The notes: generated by a model from the sequence alone, not told the origin. DNA of 64,000 bases from Citricoccus zhacaiensis (GCF_014645315.1 NZ_BMLQ01000009.1:1-64000); one strand, 5' to 3'; numbered from the stretch's first letter, positions 1-10,300 are shown. Numbers and translations are program-made.

Positions 1-116
1 GCACAGCCGCTTACGAGTCCTGGCTGCATCACTACAATCACCACAGACCCCACACTGGCATCGACGGCAAGACCCCCTCAGCCCGCGTTCACAACGTCAC
101 GGGGAAGTACAGCTAG
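1..116 (+). pseudogene. IS481-type transposase, C-terminal end only (5' end outside window)
   Basis: The frame beginning at base 3 reads to a TAG at 114-116 and ends with a YNHHRPHTGI stretch followed by VTGKYS. This is the usual C-terminus of IS481/IS3-group DDE integrases, which cut and join DNA during insertion-sequence transposition. The catalytic D, D and E residues would lie upstream of the window, so whether the element is intact cannot be judged. No terminal inverted repeat could be recognised after the stop. It may mark the edge of a mobile segment that includes the AT-richer genes up to about 2.75 kb. Confidence 0.75.
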
Positions 117-135
117 AGCTGGGAAACCCCAGCCG

Positions 136-963
136 TCAGAGGAGGGACTCCAGGGGTTCGATGAGCTCCGGACCGTTGTTGCGGACGTTGCCGACAGCAG
201 TGCCCACCTCATCCAGAGTCCAGGCAGACGCGGTCCGATAGGCCTGCTCCCGCACCTGAGCCACCAGAGCCTCGGCTGCCTCCGCGGACGGGAGCTTCAC
301 GGGATCCAACCAGGCGTCCAGGGTGTCCCGGTCCAGGGGCAACGGGAGCCGGTCGTGCAGTCCACCCAGCTGCTCGAGCGTGTCGAGACTCGCCTGGTTC
401 ATACCGTCCCGCCGGGCCGATTCGAGGTCAGCGGCATCGGGCGAGGGCCCCGTGAGGATGGTGCAGCTCAGCAGCCACCGCCCCGGGTCACCCTCCGGCA
501 CGGATTCGTCCTTCCACCACTCATAGAGTCCCGCGAAGTAGGTCGGCGAGCCGTCCGCGGAGTGGACGTAGAAGGGACGCTTCTTCGCAGACTTAGGCGC
601 GCCCGCGTCCGGTTTGAGCCATTCGTAGTACCCGTCCACGGGGACGGCACAGCGGCGGGCCCTCACCGCGGAGCGGAACGTCGGTTTCTCCGTGACGGTT
701 TCAGACCGCGCGTTGAACGCCCGCGAGCCGACGGACAGGTCCTTGGCCCACGGCGGGACCAGTCCCCACCGGGCCACGTGGATCTCCCGGCGCGTTCCGG
801 CCACGGAGCCCGACGTCGGCACGGCACGTTCCAGCACCACGGCCACATCATCGGTGGGCGCCACATTCCAGTTCGGCGGCAACACCAGTTCCTCGTCGAG
901 GTCCGCCCCCGAGTCCGCCACCAGGTCACCGATGGCCCTGGCCATCACATACCGTCCACACAT
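136..963 (-). CDS. yedK: SOS-response-associated peptidase family protein (SRAP/YedK)
   Basis: A 275-residue protein with the full SRAP/HMCES pattern. The N-terminus is MCGRY, so Cys2 becomes the N-terminal nucleophile after Met removal. WNVAPT, WGLVPPWAKD, FNARSET and a GYYEW segment follow, with GLHDRLPL near the end supplying the conserved His. Proteins of this family form a thiazolidine cross-link with abasic sites in single-stranded DNA and so protect them during replication. Length is slightly above the usual 220-250 residues because of an acidic insert near residue 150. It stands alone, converging on the transposase remnant. The Met-Cys requirement fixes the start. Confidence 0.92.
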   Translation of the reverse strand: MCGRYVMARAIGDLVADSGADLDEELVLPPNWNVAPTDDVAVVLERAVPTSGSVAGTRREIHVARWGLVPPWAKDLSVGSRAFNARSETVTEKPTFRSAVRARRCAVPVDGYYEWLKPDAGAPKSAKKRPFYVHSADGSPTYFAGLYEWWKDESVPEGDPGRWLLSCTILTGPSPDAADLESARRDGMNQASLDTLEQLGGLHDRLPLPLDRDTLDAWLDPVKLPSAEAAEALVAQVREQAYRTASAWTLDEVGTAVGNVRNNGPELIEPLESLL

Positions 964-1011
964 GGCTTCAGTCTGCCGCAGCCTCTCGTCTGATGGTCAA
1001 CCCGTCGGGGA

Positions 1012-2067
1012 TCAGTCTTCGACGAAGGGGTTGCCGCAGGCCCAGCCTTGCGGGTTCTCGTGGCAGTCCTCGGCGACGTTCTTGGACGTGGACCGCCAGA
1101 TGTCCGCGGTAACCGGCTCGCTCGGGACCTCGGCGGTGCCCGGGATCGCGATCCACGGGCCATCGTTGACGGAGAACTGCCCCCGGTAGGACGTGGTCAG
1201 CCCCACTGCGTATTGGCCGGTGTCCTCGTAAACGTGGCTGGTGGTGGTCTCTTGGTTGAACTCCACCTGCGGCCCACCCGGGTACGGATTCGACAGCGGC
1301 TCCGAGCCGTCCCCGTAGTCCCAGGTCCACTGCACCGGAACCGCCTGAATCGCCACCTGCTGACCCAACATCGTGGTGGTCAACGTCTGGTCCTCCTCGG
1401 TCGCGAAGAAATTCGTATTCCCACGAATCAAACCGAAGCCACCCGAGTCAGACTCGATCTCGGACGGGGCAATATCCAAAGCACGGAAATCAGCCAACGT
1501 CACCACCGGCATCGGCGGTCCCGCCGGAGTACCGGTCTGGCCGGCCGCCGGGTCCTCGACCACGGGTTCGGTGTCTGTAGAACAGAACGGCGAGCCCGTG
1601 CGTTGAAGAGTGTTGAGGTCACTTGCCCGGTACGCTGCGCGGATCAGCCACTGGCCGTCGGGCCCACATGCCGACTCTTCGGCCCCGAGGCAATCAACCA
1701 TCGACACGCCTTCAATGTCCATGCAGTAGACCTGAGAGATCACAATCGTCCGATTCGGGTCCGGACCGATCGATGCATCCGAGGTGTTCGCGTCATCGGA
1801 CGAGGCGACGGTCTTCTCAGACGGTTCCGGGGAAGGTTCGCTACCCCCACCGCCTCCTCCACCACTCTGTACTTTCGGGTTGCAGCCCTTTCCTGCCTGA
1901 ACGCCGAAAGAGGTCTCATGGGAAACCAATGATGAACTATGAGAGTGGGTACAAGTGTCGGCCCAAGCCGGAGAAGCGCTCCCCAACCCGATGGCCTGGA
2001 GCATCAACGTCAGGGCCAAAGCAACGAAGACTCCGATTGACAACCGACTGGAAGCAGACATCGTCAC
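1012..2067 (-). CDS. secreted protein with PKD-like region, unknown function
   Basis: A 351-residue product with an N-terminal signal sequence: a short charged start, then a hydrophobic run ending in a SPAWADT-type cleavage site. A low-complexity linker follows (Gly run, then Ser/Glu/Pro). The C-terminal half contains WTWDYGDGSEP and HVYEDTGQYAVGL, the two hallmarks of PKD-like beta-sandwich domains. Several cysteines in the middle may form disulfides. The GTG start overlaps the stop of the upstream DUF6318 lipoprotein (GTGA), so the two are translationally coupled and probably work together at the cell surface. Base composition is lower in GC than in neighbouring genes. No enzymatic motif was seen. 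Confidence 0.7.
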   Translation of the reverse strand: MTMSASSRLSIGVFVALALTLMLQAIGLGSASPAWADTCTHSHSSSLVSHETSFGVQAGKGCNPKVQSGGGGGGGSEPSPEPSEKTVASSDDANTSDASIGPDPNRTIVISQVYCMDIEGVSMVDCLGAEESACGPDGQWLIRAAYRASDLNTLQRTGSPFCSTDTEPVVEDPAAGQTGTPAGPPMPVVTLADFRALDIAPSEIESDSGGFGLIRGNTNFFATEEDQTLTTTMLGQQVAIQAVPVQWTWDYGDGSEPLSNPYPGGPQVEFNQETTTSHVYEDTGQYAVGLTTSYRGQFSVNDGPWIAIPGTAEVPSEPVTADIWRSTSKNVAEDCHENPQGWACGNPFVED

Positions 2068-2747
2068 TGCCCCTGAGCGTTAAGTTCGTCTAGCACCCAA
2101 TGACCACGGTCATCGTCAAAAGTCAGGGCTGCTACCCATGAATCGTCTTCAGTCTCGCCACCAGAGGCCTCAGGGACGTGCTCTCCGTTTGAACGAAATA
2201 GATCGACGGCCGACTCCGAAGAGAGAAACGCAGTCGTTCCGCCTCCATGATCTGGATCCAGTTTCGTAAATTGCATCTCAATCTCTGCTGGCCCCGTGAC
2301 CACCCAACTTCCAGCCTCGTAAATGTCCGTCAGCCGTACGACCTGGTCCGCGCAGAAGGCGCATTCTTCCGCGGAGACGTTTTTCATCGGCTCAGCGTCG
2401 CCAGTCTCGCGGAGATAGAAACTGGTTTCCCACCAGAACTCGACGGCCGCTTCGAGCCCCTCTTCCGTTGGTTCCTTCGCCGCTTCGGGCATCTCAGGTA
2501 CCGGCACGTTCTTGGCCGGAGAGGTCTCGGTCGCCGGCTCATACGATCCCGAGGCGGACGAACTCGGCGATGCACTCGACGAGCCATCGGATGAGGCAGA
2601 TTCACTCGACACCGCCGTGGCACTCGGCGTAGCAGGGGACGACTCCCCCTCTCCCCCGTCACCGGAACACCCGGTCAACGCCAAACCCACGGCCATGACA
2701 CCGGCCAGGCCAGCCAGTCGGACAGGACGATTCACCGGATCGGTCAT
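2064..2747 (-). CDS. DUF6318-type lipoprotein
   Basis: A 227-residue lipoprotein: basic N-terminus, hydrophobic segment and an LTGC lipobox. A long Ser/Ala/Thr-rich spacer follows (about residues 35-75), then a globular domain beginning near PVPEMPEAAKEP. That domain resembles DUF6318, a family common in Micrococcaceae, with a FWWETSFY segment and a CAFC pair. It should be anchored on the outer face of the membrane. A good Shine-Dalgarno (GGGAGGGG) precedes the ATG. It is the first gene of a two-gene operon with the PKD-like secreted protein. Function is unknown; the family name comes from recollection of the fold pattern. Confidence 0.65.
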   Translation of the reverse strand: MTDPVNRPVRLAGLAGVMAVGLALTGCSGDGGEGESSPATPSATAVSSESASSDGSSSASPSSSASGSYEPATETSPAKNVPVPEMPEAAKEPTEEGLEAAVEFWWETSFYLRETGDAEPMKNVSAEECAFCADQVVRLTDIYEAGSWVVTGPAEIEMQFTKLDPDHGGGTTAFLSSESAVDLFRSNGEHVPEASGGETEDDSWVAALTFDDDRGHWVLDELNAQGQ

Positions 2748-3072
2748 GCAGACCCCTCCCTCAGGGCCACAGGGCCACCGACCACGAACCCGGAAACCAA
2801 CTCATTCCCAGACGAGGCAGTACGCCGTCCCCACGGCTTGCCAACACGCATCAACACTGCAACCCAACCAGATCCCGCCTGCCAGGCTCCCGACCAGTCT
2901 AAACAGACCCCCATGAACCACGTCACAGATATCCACAACGCAAATCCGAGGCCTTCGGATACGTCTCACAGGGAACCTGCCACCCATGCCGCGCCAGATG
3001 TGATGGGATGGATCCGAAACCACCCACGAGTCGGAGCCCTGCCTCACCACGGGCCCCGGAAGGAGCAGCACC
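2748..3072. other. intergenic region between divergent operons
   Basis: This 325-base stretch separates the leftward lipoprotein pair from the rightward mscR operon, so it must carry both promoters. Shine-Dalgarno sequences are visible at both ends (GGGAGGGG before the lipoprotein, AAGGAG before mscR). I could not assign convincing -35/-10 boxes, inverted repeats or a small coding sequence. Confidence 0.5.
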
Positions 3073-4164
3073 GTGCCTCAGAAGGTCCAGGCGGTCGTCG
3101 CCACGGCGAAGGACGCCCCCGTCAGCATCGAGACCATCGTCATTCCGGATCCGGGTCCGGGTGAAGCCGTCGTCGACATCCTCACCTGCGGCGTGTGCCA
3201 CACCGACCTGCACTACGTCCAGGGCGGCATCGGTGACAACTACCCCTACCTGCTCGGCCACGAGGCCACCGGTGTCGTCTCCCAGATCGGTGAGGGCGTC
3301 ACGGACGTGGCCGTCGGTGACAAGGTCATCCTCAACTGGCGGGCCGTCTGCGGTGAGTGCCGCGCCTGCAAGAAGGGCCAGCTCCAGTACTGCTTCAACA
3401 CCCACAACGCCACCCAGAAGATGACGCTCGAGGACGGCACCGAGCTCGATCCGGCACTGGGCATCGGCGCCTTCGCCGAGAAGACCCTGGTCGCCGCCGG
3501 CCAGTGCACCAAGGTCGAGGGCGTCTCCGATGAGCAGAACGCCGCTGCCGGACTGCTCGGCTGCGGCATCATGGCTGGCATCGGCGCAGCGATCAACACC
3601 GGCGAGGCCAAGCGTGGCGAGTCCGTGGCCGTCATCGGATGCGGCGGCGTGGGCACTGCCGCCATCGCCGGAGCCAAGCTGGCCGGGGCCACCACCATCA
3701 TCGCCGTGGACCTCGATCAGCGGAAGCTGGACAAGGCCGTCGAGTTCGGAGCCACCCACACGGTCAACTCCAAGGACCAGGACGCCGTCGAGGCCATCCA
3801 GGCCCTCACCGGAGGATTCGGTGCCGATCTCGTCATCGACGCCGTCGGCCGTCCCGAGACCTACAAGCAGGCGTTCTACGCCCGCGACCTGGCCGGCCGC
3901 GTCGTCCTCGTCGGCGTCCCGACGCCGGAGATGCAGCTGGAACTGCCCTTGCTGGACGTCTTCGGCCGCGGCGGATCCCTGAAGTCCTCCTGGTACGGCG
4001 ACTGCCTGCCCTCCCGGGACTTCCAGATGCTGATCGACCAGTACAACCTGGGCCGCCTCGACCTGGATGCCTTCGTCACCGAGACCATCGGCCTCGGCGA
4101 CATCGAGTCCGCGTTCGCGAAGATGCACTCCGGTGACGTCCTTCGCTCGGTGGTGGTGCTCTGA
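3073..4164 (+). CDS. mscR: S-(hydroxymethyl)mycothiol dehydrogenase (mycothiol-dependent formaldehyde dehydrogenase)
   Basis: A zinc medium-chain dehydrogenase of 363 residues. Catalytic zinc ligands lie in CGVCHTDLH and GHEATGVV. The structural zinc loop is [16 protein letters not shown] Rossmann motif ([12 protein letters not shown]) lies near residue 190 and an acidic residue follows the second strand (AVDLDQ), as expected for NAD specificity. The enzyme oxidises the adduct of formaldehyde with mycothiol. It starts at GTG behind AAGGAG and overlaps the next gene, a metallo-beta-lactamase hydrolase, by one base. The same pairing occurs in mycobacteria and other actinobacteria. The role would be detoxification of formaldehyde, including any made by alcohol oxidation. 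Confidence 0.88.
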   Translation: MPQKVQAVVATAKDAPVSIETIVIPDPGPGEAVVDILTCGVCHTDLHYVQGGIGDNYPYLLGHEATGVVSQIGEGVTDVAVGDKVILNWRAVCGECRACKKGQLQYCFNTHNATQKMTLEDGTELDPALGIGAFAEKTLVAAGQCTKVEGVSDEQNAAAGLLGCGIMAGIGAAINTGEAKRGESVAVIGCGGVGTAAIAGAKLAGATTIIAVDLDQRKLDKAVEFGATHTVNSKDQDAVEAIQALTGGFGADLVIDAVGRPETYKQAFYARDLAGRVVLVGVPTPEMQLELPLLDVFGRGGSLKSSWYGDCLPSRDFQMLIDQYNLGRLDLDAFVTETIGLGDIESAFAKMHSGDVLRSVVVL

Positions 4165-4811
4165 TGGCTCGCATCAACAAGATCGTCACCTCCGGCACCT
4201 TCTCCCTGGACGGCGGCACCTGGGAGGTGGACAACAACGTCTGGATCGTCGGTGACGACGAGACCTGTGTGGTCATCGATCCCGCCCACGACGCCCTCGA
4301 GGTCCAGAAGGCCGTCAACGGACGTCAGGTCCTGGCCATCCTGCTGACCCATGGACATGACGACCACATCCGCGCCGTCCAGGTGTTCCGATCCCTCGTG
4401 GACGCCCCCGTGCTGCTGCACGAGGCCGACCGGATGCTCTGGGACACCGTCTACCCGGACCAGGCCCCTGACGGCACCATCACCGACGGCGAGACGTTCA
4501 CCGTGGCCGGCATCCAGCTCACCGCGCTGCACACCCCGGGTCACTCCCCCGGCTCGGTCTGCTTCCACTCGCCGGAACTGGTCAGCGAGTCCGGAACCCA
4601 GGGCGTCGTCTTCTCCGGCGACACCCTCTTCCAGGGCGGACCGGGTGCCACCGGGCGGTCCTACTCGGACTTCGGTACCATCGTGGAGTCGATCAAGAAC
4701 CGGCTGTTGACGCTGCCGGACGAGACCACGGTCAACACCGGCCACGGGGACTCCACCACGATCGGCGCCGAAGCCCCGCACCTGCAGGAGTGGATCGACC
4801 GCGGTCACTAA
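4164..4811 (+). CDS. MBL-fold metallohydrolase, probable partner of mscR
   Basis: A 215-residue metallo-beta-lactamase-fold protein of the glyoxalase II-like branch. The zinc ligands are visible: LTHGHDDHI (HxHxDH), HTPGHSPGS and the bridging Asp in FSGDTLF, then NTGHGDST near the C-terminus. Its ATG overlaps the mscR stop (TGATG), so the two are translated together. The likely substrate is a mycothiol thioester or hemithioacetal, for example S-formylmycothiol produced by MscR. This is inferred from position and fold; other mycothiol conjugates are possible. Confidence 0.8.
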   Translation: MARINKIVTSGTFSLDGGTWEVDNNVWIVGDDETCVVIDPAHDALEVQKAVNGRQVLAILLTHGHDDHIRAVQVFRSLVDAPVLLHEADRMLWDTVYPDQAPDGTITDGETFTVAGIQLTALHTPGHSPGSVCFHSPELVSESGTQGVVFSGDTLFQGGPGATGRSYSDFGTIVESIKNRLLTLPDETTVNTGHGDSTTIGAEAPHLQEWIDRGH

Positions 4812-4867
4812 CCGCCGGGCCGGTTTCCCGCCAGGCGCCGCCAGTCTCTGACGGGAACACCGATTCT

Positions 4868-5488
4868 GTGAGCACCGCCTCCTCCGAACACCCTTCCGGA
4901 GGCCTCGTCCTGTTGGGCGGGGCCTCCGGTTCGGGCAAGTCCTATCTGGCCCGCACCTACGGCCGCCCGCACCTGCTGCTGGACTCCTTCTACCGGGAGA
5001 TCTCCGAGGACCAGAAGGCCGACCCGCAACGGTCGTTCCCCCGCACCGCCTACGGTGAGATCGACTGGGACCACCCACGGACGTGGAATGCACGCGCCGC
5101 CGTGGATGCGATCATCGAACTCCGGGAGACCGGCCGCACCCGCGTGCCCGACTACTCCATCACCACGTCATCCATCACCGGCTACGTGGACCTCGAATTG
5201 GCCGGAGGACCGATCGTCGCGGAGGGCATCTTCGCCGCAGAGCTCCCCCGCATCCTCACCCGGCTCGGCGTCGACTTCCAAGCCTGGTACATCGACCAGC
5301 ACCAGCTCACGACGGCGGCCCGCCGGTTGGCGCGCGACCTCGCCGAACGCCGGAAGCCAGTCCCCTTCCTCGTCCAGCGAGGCTGGTCCCTCCTCCGCAA
5401 GGAGCGGGAGATCCGCGACCACTACCTGGAAGCCGGCTTCACGCCGGTGCCGAAGGGCGAACTGCATCGGCGTCTCGCGGCGCGCTGA
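4868..5488 (+). CDS. uridine kinase-like P-loop NTPase
   Basis: A 206-residue P-loop kinase-like protein. Walker A is GASGSGKSYLA near the N-terminus. It is followed by LLLDSFYRE, the substrate-binding Asp motif of uridine kinases, and by DWDHPRTW, typical of the nucleoside kinase group. An IVAEGIFA strand lies mid-protein and an Arg-rich lid (RRLARDLAERRKP) in the second half. It probably phosphorylates a nucleoside or small metabolite. I chose the GTG at 4868 because longer starts run into the preceding gene; the true start is uncertain. The gene lies 56 bases past the MBL gene and may share its transcript. Confidence 0.72.
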   Translation: MSTASSEHPSGGLVLLGGASGSGKSYLARTYGRPHLLLDSFYREISEDQKADPQRSFPRTAYGEIDWDHPRTWNARAAVDAIIELRETGRTRVPDYSITTSSITGYVDLELAGGPIVAEGIFAAELPRILTRLGVDFQAWYIDQHQLTTAARRLARDLAERRKPVPFLVQRGWSLLRKEREIRDHYLEAGFTPVPKGELHRRLAAR

Positions 5489-5615
5489 CGGCGCGGTGCC
5501 AACGCCGCCGCGGACCACAGCGGTGGCCTACTCAGACTGACTACCGAGACGAACCACCGAGATGAAGCCGGCGAACCTCCGGACGGCTGACCCGATGACC
5601 GACTGACCGGATGAT

Positions 5616-6407
5616 CTAGCGTGGCGGAACCGTCCGGAGCAGGTCAGCCCAGGGCCGGTCCTCGACGGGCTGGTAGGCCGCGCGCAGTCCAGCGGCGAAC
5701 GTCTCCACATCCAGCCCCGGCACCGCGTCCGTGGCCGCTCCCGCCGTCGCCGGATCCCAGTCCAGGCCGAGTGCCTCGTAGACATCCACGAGCACGGCCC
5801 GGATCGGCGCGGGATCCTCCACCACGACCGATGAGGAGAACAACCAGGCCCCCTTGACGACCCGCTGCGCCGTGCCCGCCAGCTTCACAGGTCCACGCTC
5901 GGCACCGCCCGGGCCGGGCGGCAACGGCGTGTGCACCGAGTACTCCCCCGGGCAATACTCCCCGGGGATCTCCCCGACGGCGGCCGGTACCCCAGCGTTC
6001 CGGAACACCCGGGCGAACATCTCGCCGAACCCGGCGAAGCGGTCCTGGAACCCCTGCATCGCGTCCTGGTCACGCTGGAGGTGATCCACCACCACGCTAC
6101 CCTCGTGATAGGCCGCGGCCCGACCGCCCGCACGCCGGACCACGGGTGCGAAGCCGTGGGCACGGCACGCCTGCTGGGCTCGAGCGAAACCGGGCAGCCG
6201 GGTGTCCCGCTGGCCGAAGGCCACGGTGGGGGCGGGGCGGTAGAGGCGGACCATCGGGGAGGTGATCACGCCGTTCTGGGTGGCACGGAGCAGCGTGATC
6301 CCGTAGTCCAGATCCTCTGCCGGGCCCAGCGATGGCCCCTGCCGGGTCCACTGCAGCACGACCGGCGGAGCCGCGTGCCGAGCCGACGGCTGGACCATCT
6401 CAAGCAT
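5616..6407 (-). CDS. lipoate-protein ligase family protein
   Basis: A 263-residue member of the biotin/lipoate A/B ligase family. It shows the substrate-pocket segment VVRRAGGRAAAYHEGSVVV, matching the RR-GGG-V-H-G pattern of LplA, and KLAGTAQR, whose Lys is the catalytic or binding lysine of the family. It could attach lipoate or octanoate to E2 or GcvH domains, or act as an amidotransferase. The start (ATG CTT GAG ATG) overlaps the stop of the upstream thioesterase gene by eight bases. A second ATG at 6398 is also possible. The coupling to a thioesterase suggests acyl-chain handling. Confidence 0.75.
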   Translation of the reverse strand: MLEMVQPSARHAAPPVVLQWTRQGPSLGPAEDLDYGITLLRATQNGVITSPMVRLYRPAPTVAFGQRDTRLPGFARAQQACRAHGFAPVVRRAGGRAAAYHEGSVVVDHLQRDQDAMQGFQDRFAGFGEMFARVFRNAGVPAAVGEIPGEYCPGEYSVHTPLPPGPGGAERGPVKLAGTAQRVVKGAWLFSSSVVVEDPAPIRAVLVDVYEALGLDWDPATAGAATDAVPGLDVETFAAGLRAAYQPVEDRPWADLLRTVPPR

Positions 6408-7266
6408 CGGCGGACGGGACCTTCCGCACCGTCTGGATCTGTTCGGATCGCCCGAACGGGCCCCGTTCGTCATGGAGGATGGAGGAGGTCAGGCCGATCC
6501 CGTCCGAGCCCATGTTCGAGGTGGTCGCATAACCCAGCCACGGACCCACGGGGTCGCGGTAGAGGTGGATCTGCAGGTCGACGTTCGGGAAGCCGTAGCC
6601 GCCAGGTCCGGCGTCCAGCACGGGGGCGACCCCGTTGGCGGTGTCCGCCATCCCCATCAGCCGGACGAGGTCACTGGTCGGCTCCCCCGCGATCATGTCC
6701 ACCGCAGTGGTGGACCAGCAGCGCCCATGCCCGGGGGCGTGATCCGGGGCCACCCGCATCTCCAGCGACTTGATGTAGCCACCGGGCCACCGCTGTTCCA
6801 TCGCGGAGAACGGTCGGCTCTGAGCCACCGAGGTGAGGGCGGAGTCGTTCGTGAGAGCCACGTCGGCCGTGTCCGAGGTGACGAGGCGCCAGGCACGGGC
6901 CACCAGGACGGCACGCCCCTGGGCCACCAGGGTCGACTCCACCAGTTCGATGGTCCTCCCGGGGCGCACGGTGCGGGTGGTGACCGTCAGGGGCCCGTAG
7001 TGCAGTGTCCCGAGGATCTCGAAGGACAACCGGGCCAACCGCAGCTCGGGACGCGGATCGTGGGCCAGGATCTCTGCCGTCATCAGTCCGGAGACCGGGG
7101 CCATGTGGAGCTCATCGTCACGCCACGTGCCCTGGGCGTGGACCAGCGAGTCGAACTCCGAGGTACGCACCCCGTCCACCACGCTGGGAGGCGAGGTCCG
7201 CTGAAAGTTGGCGCCGACGTCGTGCCCCTCGATGCCGGAACCGCCGGCCATGGTGGTGGAAGTCAT
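6400..7266 (-). CDS. thioesterase-family protein (TesB-like double hotdog)
   Basis: A 288-residue protein resembling the actinobacterial acyl-CoA thioesterase family with two tandem hotdog domains. The N-terminal half contains RLSFEILGTLHYGPLTV and VRPGRTIELVESTLV, and the second half GPWLGYATTSNMGSDGIGLTSS, the usual TesB-like C-terminal pattern. It probably hydrolyses acyl-CoA or related thioesters in the cytoplasm. The ATG at 7266 lies just after GGAGGGC and is preferred over an upstream in-frame start lacking a ribosome site. The lipoate-ligase-family gene follows with overlap. Confidence 0.75.
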   Translation of the reverse strand: MTSTTMAGGSGIEGHDVGANFQRTSPPSVVDGVRTSEFDSLVHAQGTWRDDELHMAPVSGLMTAEILAHDPRPELRLARLSFEILGTLHYGPLTVTTRTVRPGRTIELVESTLVAQGRAVLVARAWRLVTSDTADVALTNDSALTSVAQSRPFSAMEQRWPGGYIKSLEMRVAPDHAPGHGRCWSTTAVDMIAGEPTSDLVRLMGMADTANGVAPVLDAGPGGYGFPNVDLQIHLYRDPVGPWLGYATTSNMGSDGIGLTSSILHDERGPFGRSEQIQTVRKVPSADA

Positions 7267-7316
7267 GCCCTCCATCCTGCCAGAACCGTGCCGTGGCACC
7301 CGGTTGCCCGCGGCCG

Positions 7317-10300
7317 CTACCGGCCCTGGTCGAACCGGTAGAGGATCCGGGCGACCTCACCGCGGGTGATGGACTGGTGCTGACGGAAACTGCCGTCCGT
7401 ATATCCGGTGGTGAGTCCAGCGTTCTTCATCCAGGCGATCGCGGCGTGGTGGGTGCTGCCCACGGGCACGTCCTTGAAGGACTTGCTCTTCGGCGCGGCC
7501 CCCTTCGGCTTGGCCGCCCGGTACAGGAAGGACGCGAATTCACCGCGGGTGACATTGTCATAGACGCCGAAAGCCCCGTCGGCGTGACCACGCGCGACGT
7601 TCGAGTCCTTGGCCCAGCTGATGGCGCCGTAGAAGCTGTTGCTCTTGACCACGTCCTTGAACGGCTGCTTCGCCGCGGGGGTGTGCTTCGGGTCCAGGTA
7701 GCGGTACAGGAAGGCGACCGACTCTCCGCGGCTGATGCTGCGGCCCGTACGGTACGTGTTGTCCCCCGCGTAGCCGGTCGAGACCCCGCTCCACTTCATC
7801 CAGTCCACCGCCTGGAAGGCCGCGTCATCGCTGGTGATGTCGGAGAAGGTGGCGTCGCACCGACTGGCCGTCATGGCCAGGTCCTGCGTCTGTCCCGATC
7901 GGGTCAGGGCCACCGAGGTGTACGTCACCGTGGCATTGTTCTCCAATTCCAGGCGGATGTTGGAGCCCTGGCCCACGGAGACGGCACAGACGGTCGGCCC
8001 GCCGGCCCTGATCTGCAGGCGTCCGGCTCTCTCTCCTCCGCGTTCCACGCGGATGTTGGCCGTGCCGGAAGCCACCTGGGCGGTCACAACGACACGATCA
8101 GCCTGGCCGGCGTTCTCGATCCGGATGGCCTCGCCCTTGGCGTCGGCCTGAATGGTGCCGGAGCCCTTCGTCGTGCCGTTGCCGTAGAAGATGTCATCAT
8201 CAGCCCAGCTCAGAGGTGCGGTGTGCTGGCCGAGGTACCGCTGGGCGCCGGCCACTCCGCCGCGGAGGGCCCGGACGGCGTACTGGGCTGTCTCACCGGG
8301 GGTGTTGGACAACTGCGTGCTCGTGCCCGTCACGGTCTTGCCGGCAATCCACGTCTGGTTGGACACCGCGCCGCCGCCCTGCGGAACCGCGCGGTACATG
8401 ATCTGGTAGTGATCCGCACCGGAAACGGCGTTCCAGCGAGCGGTGGCCTGCGCACCCGGGCTGCTCACCCGGTAGTGGTTGGACGGCAAGGACGGTGTTC
8501 CGGGCTTCTCATTGGCCTGGGCCGCGGCCACCAGGCGGTCCACATTCTTGCGAATGGTCGGCAGCTGGGCATTCAGGTACCGTCCCGGGCAGGCGGTGGT
8601 ATTGGTGACCCTGTGCCCCAGAATGGTGGGAACGGTGACCCTGGTGCCATCACTCCAGCGGGCACTGCTCTTGCCCCGCTGGGTCAACGTGACCGTGGCT
8701 GTCGGGTCGACGTCATACCGGTAGGCCTGCCAGGCGAGCACCTTCTCGATGGACCGCACCATGGGTGCCGGGGCCGAGGCGACGTCATAGTCGCCCATGG
8801 CGGAGATGCCGATGGTGTCCGAGTTGAACCCGCCAGCCTGGGCGCCCTGGACGGGCTTCTCGATCGATCCCCGGCGGCCCTGGAAGATGTTGCCGTACTT
8901 GTCCACCAGGAACTGGTAACCGATGTCACCCCAGTTCAGGGAGACCGCGTGGTACTTGAAGATGCCGCGGATCTGGGCGTAGGCGCCCGAGGCGGAGTAG
9001 TTGTTCGACCCGGCCGTGTGGTGCACGTACATGGCCTGGAGGTCCGTCGACGGGGTCCCCCAGTCCTGGACCACACTCTCGTCCGCCCCCCACTGCGCGC
9101 GGGTGATGATCTTCGGCTTGATCGCATCGGCCGAGGCGTTGGCTGTGGCGGTGGCCTGCGCGGTCCCGGTGATCAGTCCCTGCTGTTCGTGGATGGCGGG
9201 CCTGAAGGCCGAGTCGCTGCCCGTGCCGAGTGAAGCGGCCGGCACGGCGGTGGATCCCTGGGCGGACTGCGCCGATTCCTGGCTGGCCAGGCCGGCCTGC
9301 TGCTCGAGTTGCGCCAGGTCACCTGAGGCGACCGAGGCTGCCTCCAGCTTGCCGTCGGTCTCGGCCGTGCCCGGATCGATCAGTTCCAACTCCAGACCGG
9401 CCGGAACCTCGCCGTCCGCCGTGGTCACCCGGACCTGGATGGCATCGCCACCGCTGGAGATCAACGGCTCGGTGCCCACGCGGTCCGCATGGGGCGCCTC
9501 ATCGCCGTCATGGATCTCCATGCTGTTCCAGTCGGTCCACTCCCCGGCCTCACGCACACGCAGGGACACCTCGGTGACCTGGTCCGTCTCCGTGATATCC
9601 CACGTCACGCCCGCGACGATGAAGTCCATGGTCTCCACCGGCCGGGTCAGGGTCGCGATCCTCTCAACCTCGACCTCCTGCGTGGACGAGATGGCACCGT
9701 CGAAGACGGAGTCGGTCAGTTCCTCGGCTTCGGGGGCGACCGGTGCCTCGGCGGCAGTGCCGGAGGTGGTGTCGGTGTCAGTGGCGGGGGCGGTGCCTGC
9801 GGCTTTGGCCTGCAGTTCCCGGAGCACGACGTCGGAGGGCTGGGACACGCTGGCCGGGGACTCCGGTGCGGTGCCCGACGCGGGCGTAGAACGCGCCGAG
9901 AGCGTCGAGGACATCAACGAGACCTCGGGCTCAGAAGCCTCGGACTCAGCGGCCGCCGACTCGGTGGCGGTTTCGCTGACCTCGGGTGCCGAGGACGCCG
10001 ACGGCTCGGCGATGTCAGGCGTGTCCGTGACCGAGGGAGCCGGCGTGCTGTCAGGGGTTTGCGTCGCGTCAGGAGCCGGTGTCACCTCAGGGGTGTCCGG
10101 CACCTCGGGGAGGGCCTCAGGGTCGATGCCGCCGAGGGCGATGGACCGCTCCTCGGCCCCCTTGACCTCGGAGGCCACCTCACCTGACTCAATGGCCGGG
10201 TCAACGGCATTCTCGCTGGTGGCCGTGTCCACCACCGGAGCAGCAGTGGTGTCCGGCAGGACAGGCATGGCCGTGGCCGGAAGGACGGTGGTGGCGGTGA

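Noticed and set aside
7005-9233. 742-codon plus-strand frame antisense to the SLH amidase
   Set aside because: Opposite an excellent amidase/SLH gene and without domain motifs.
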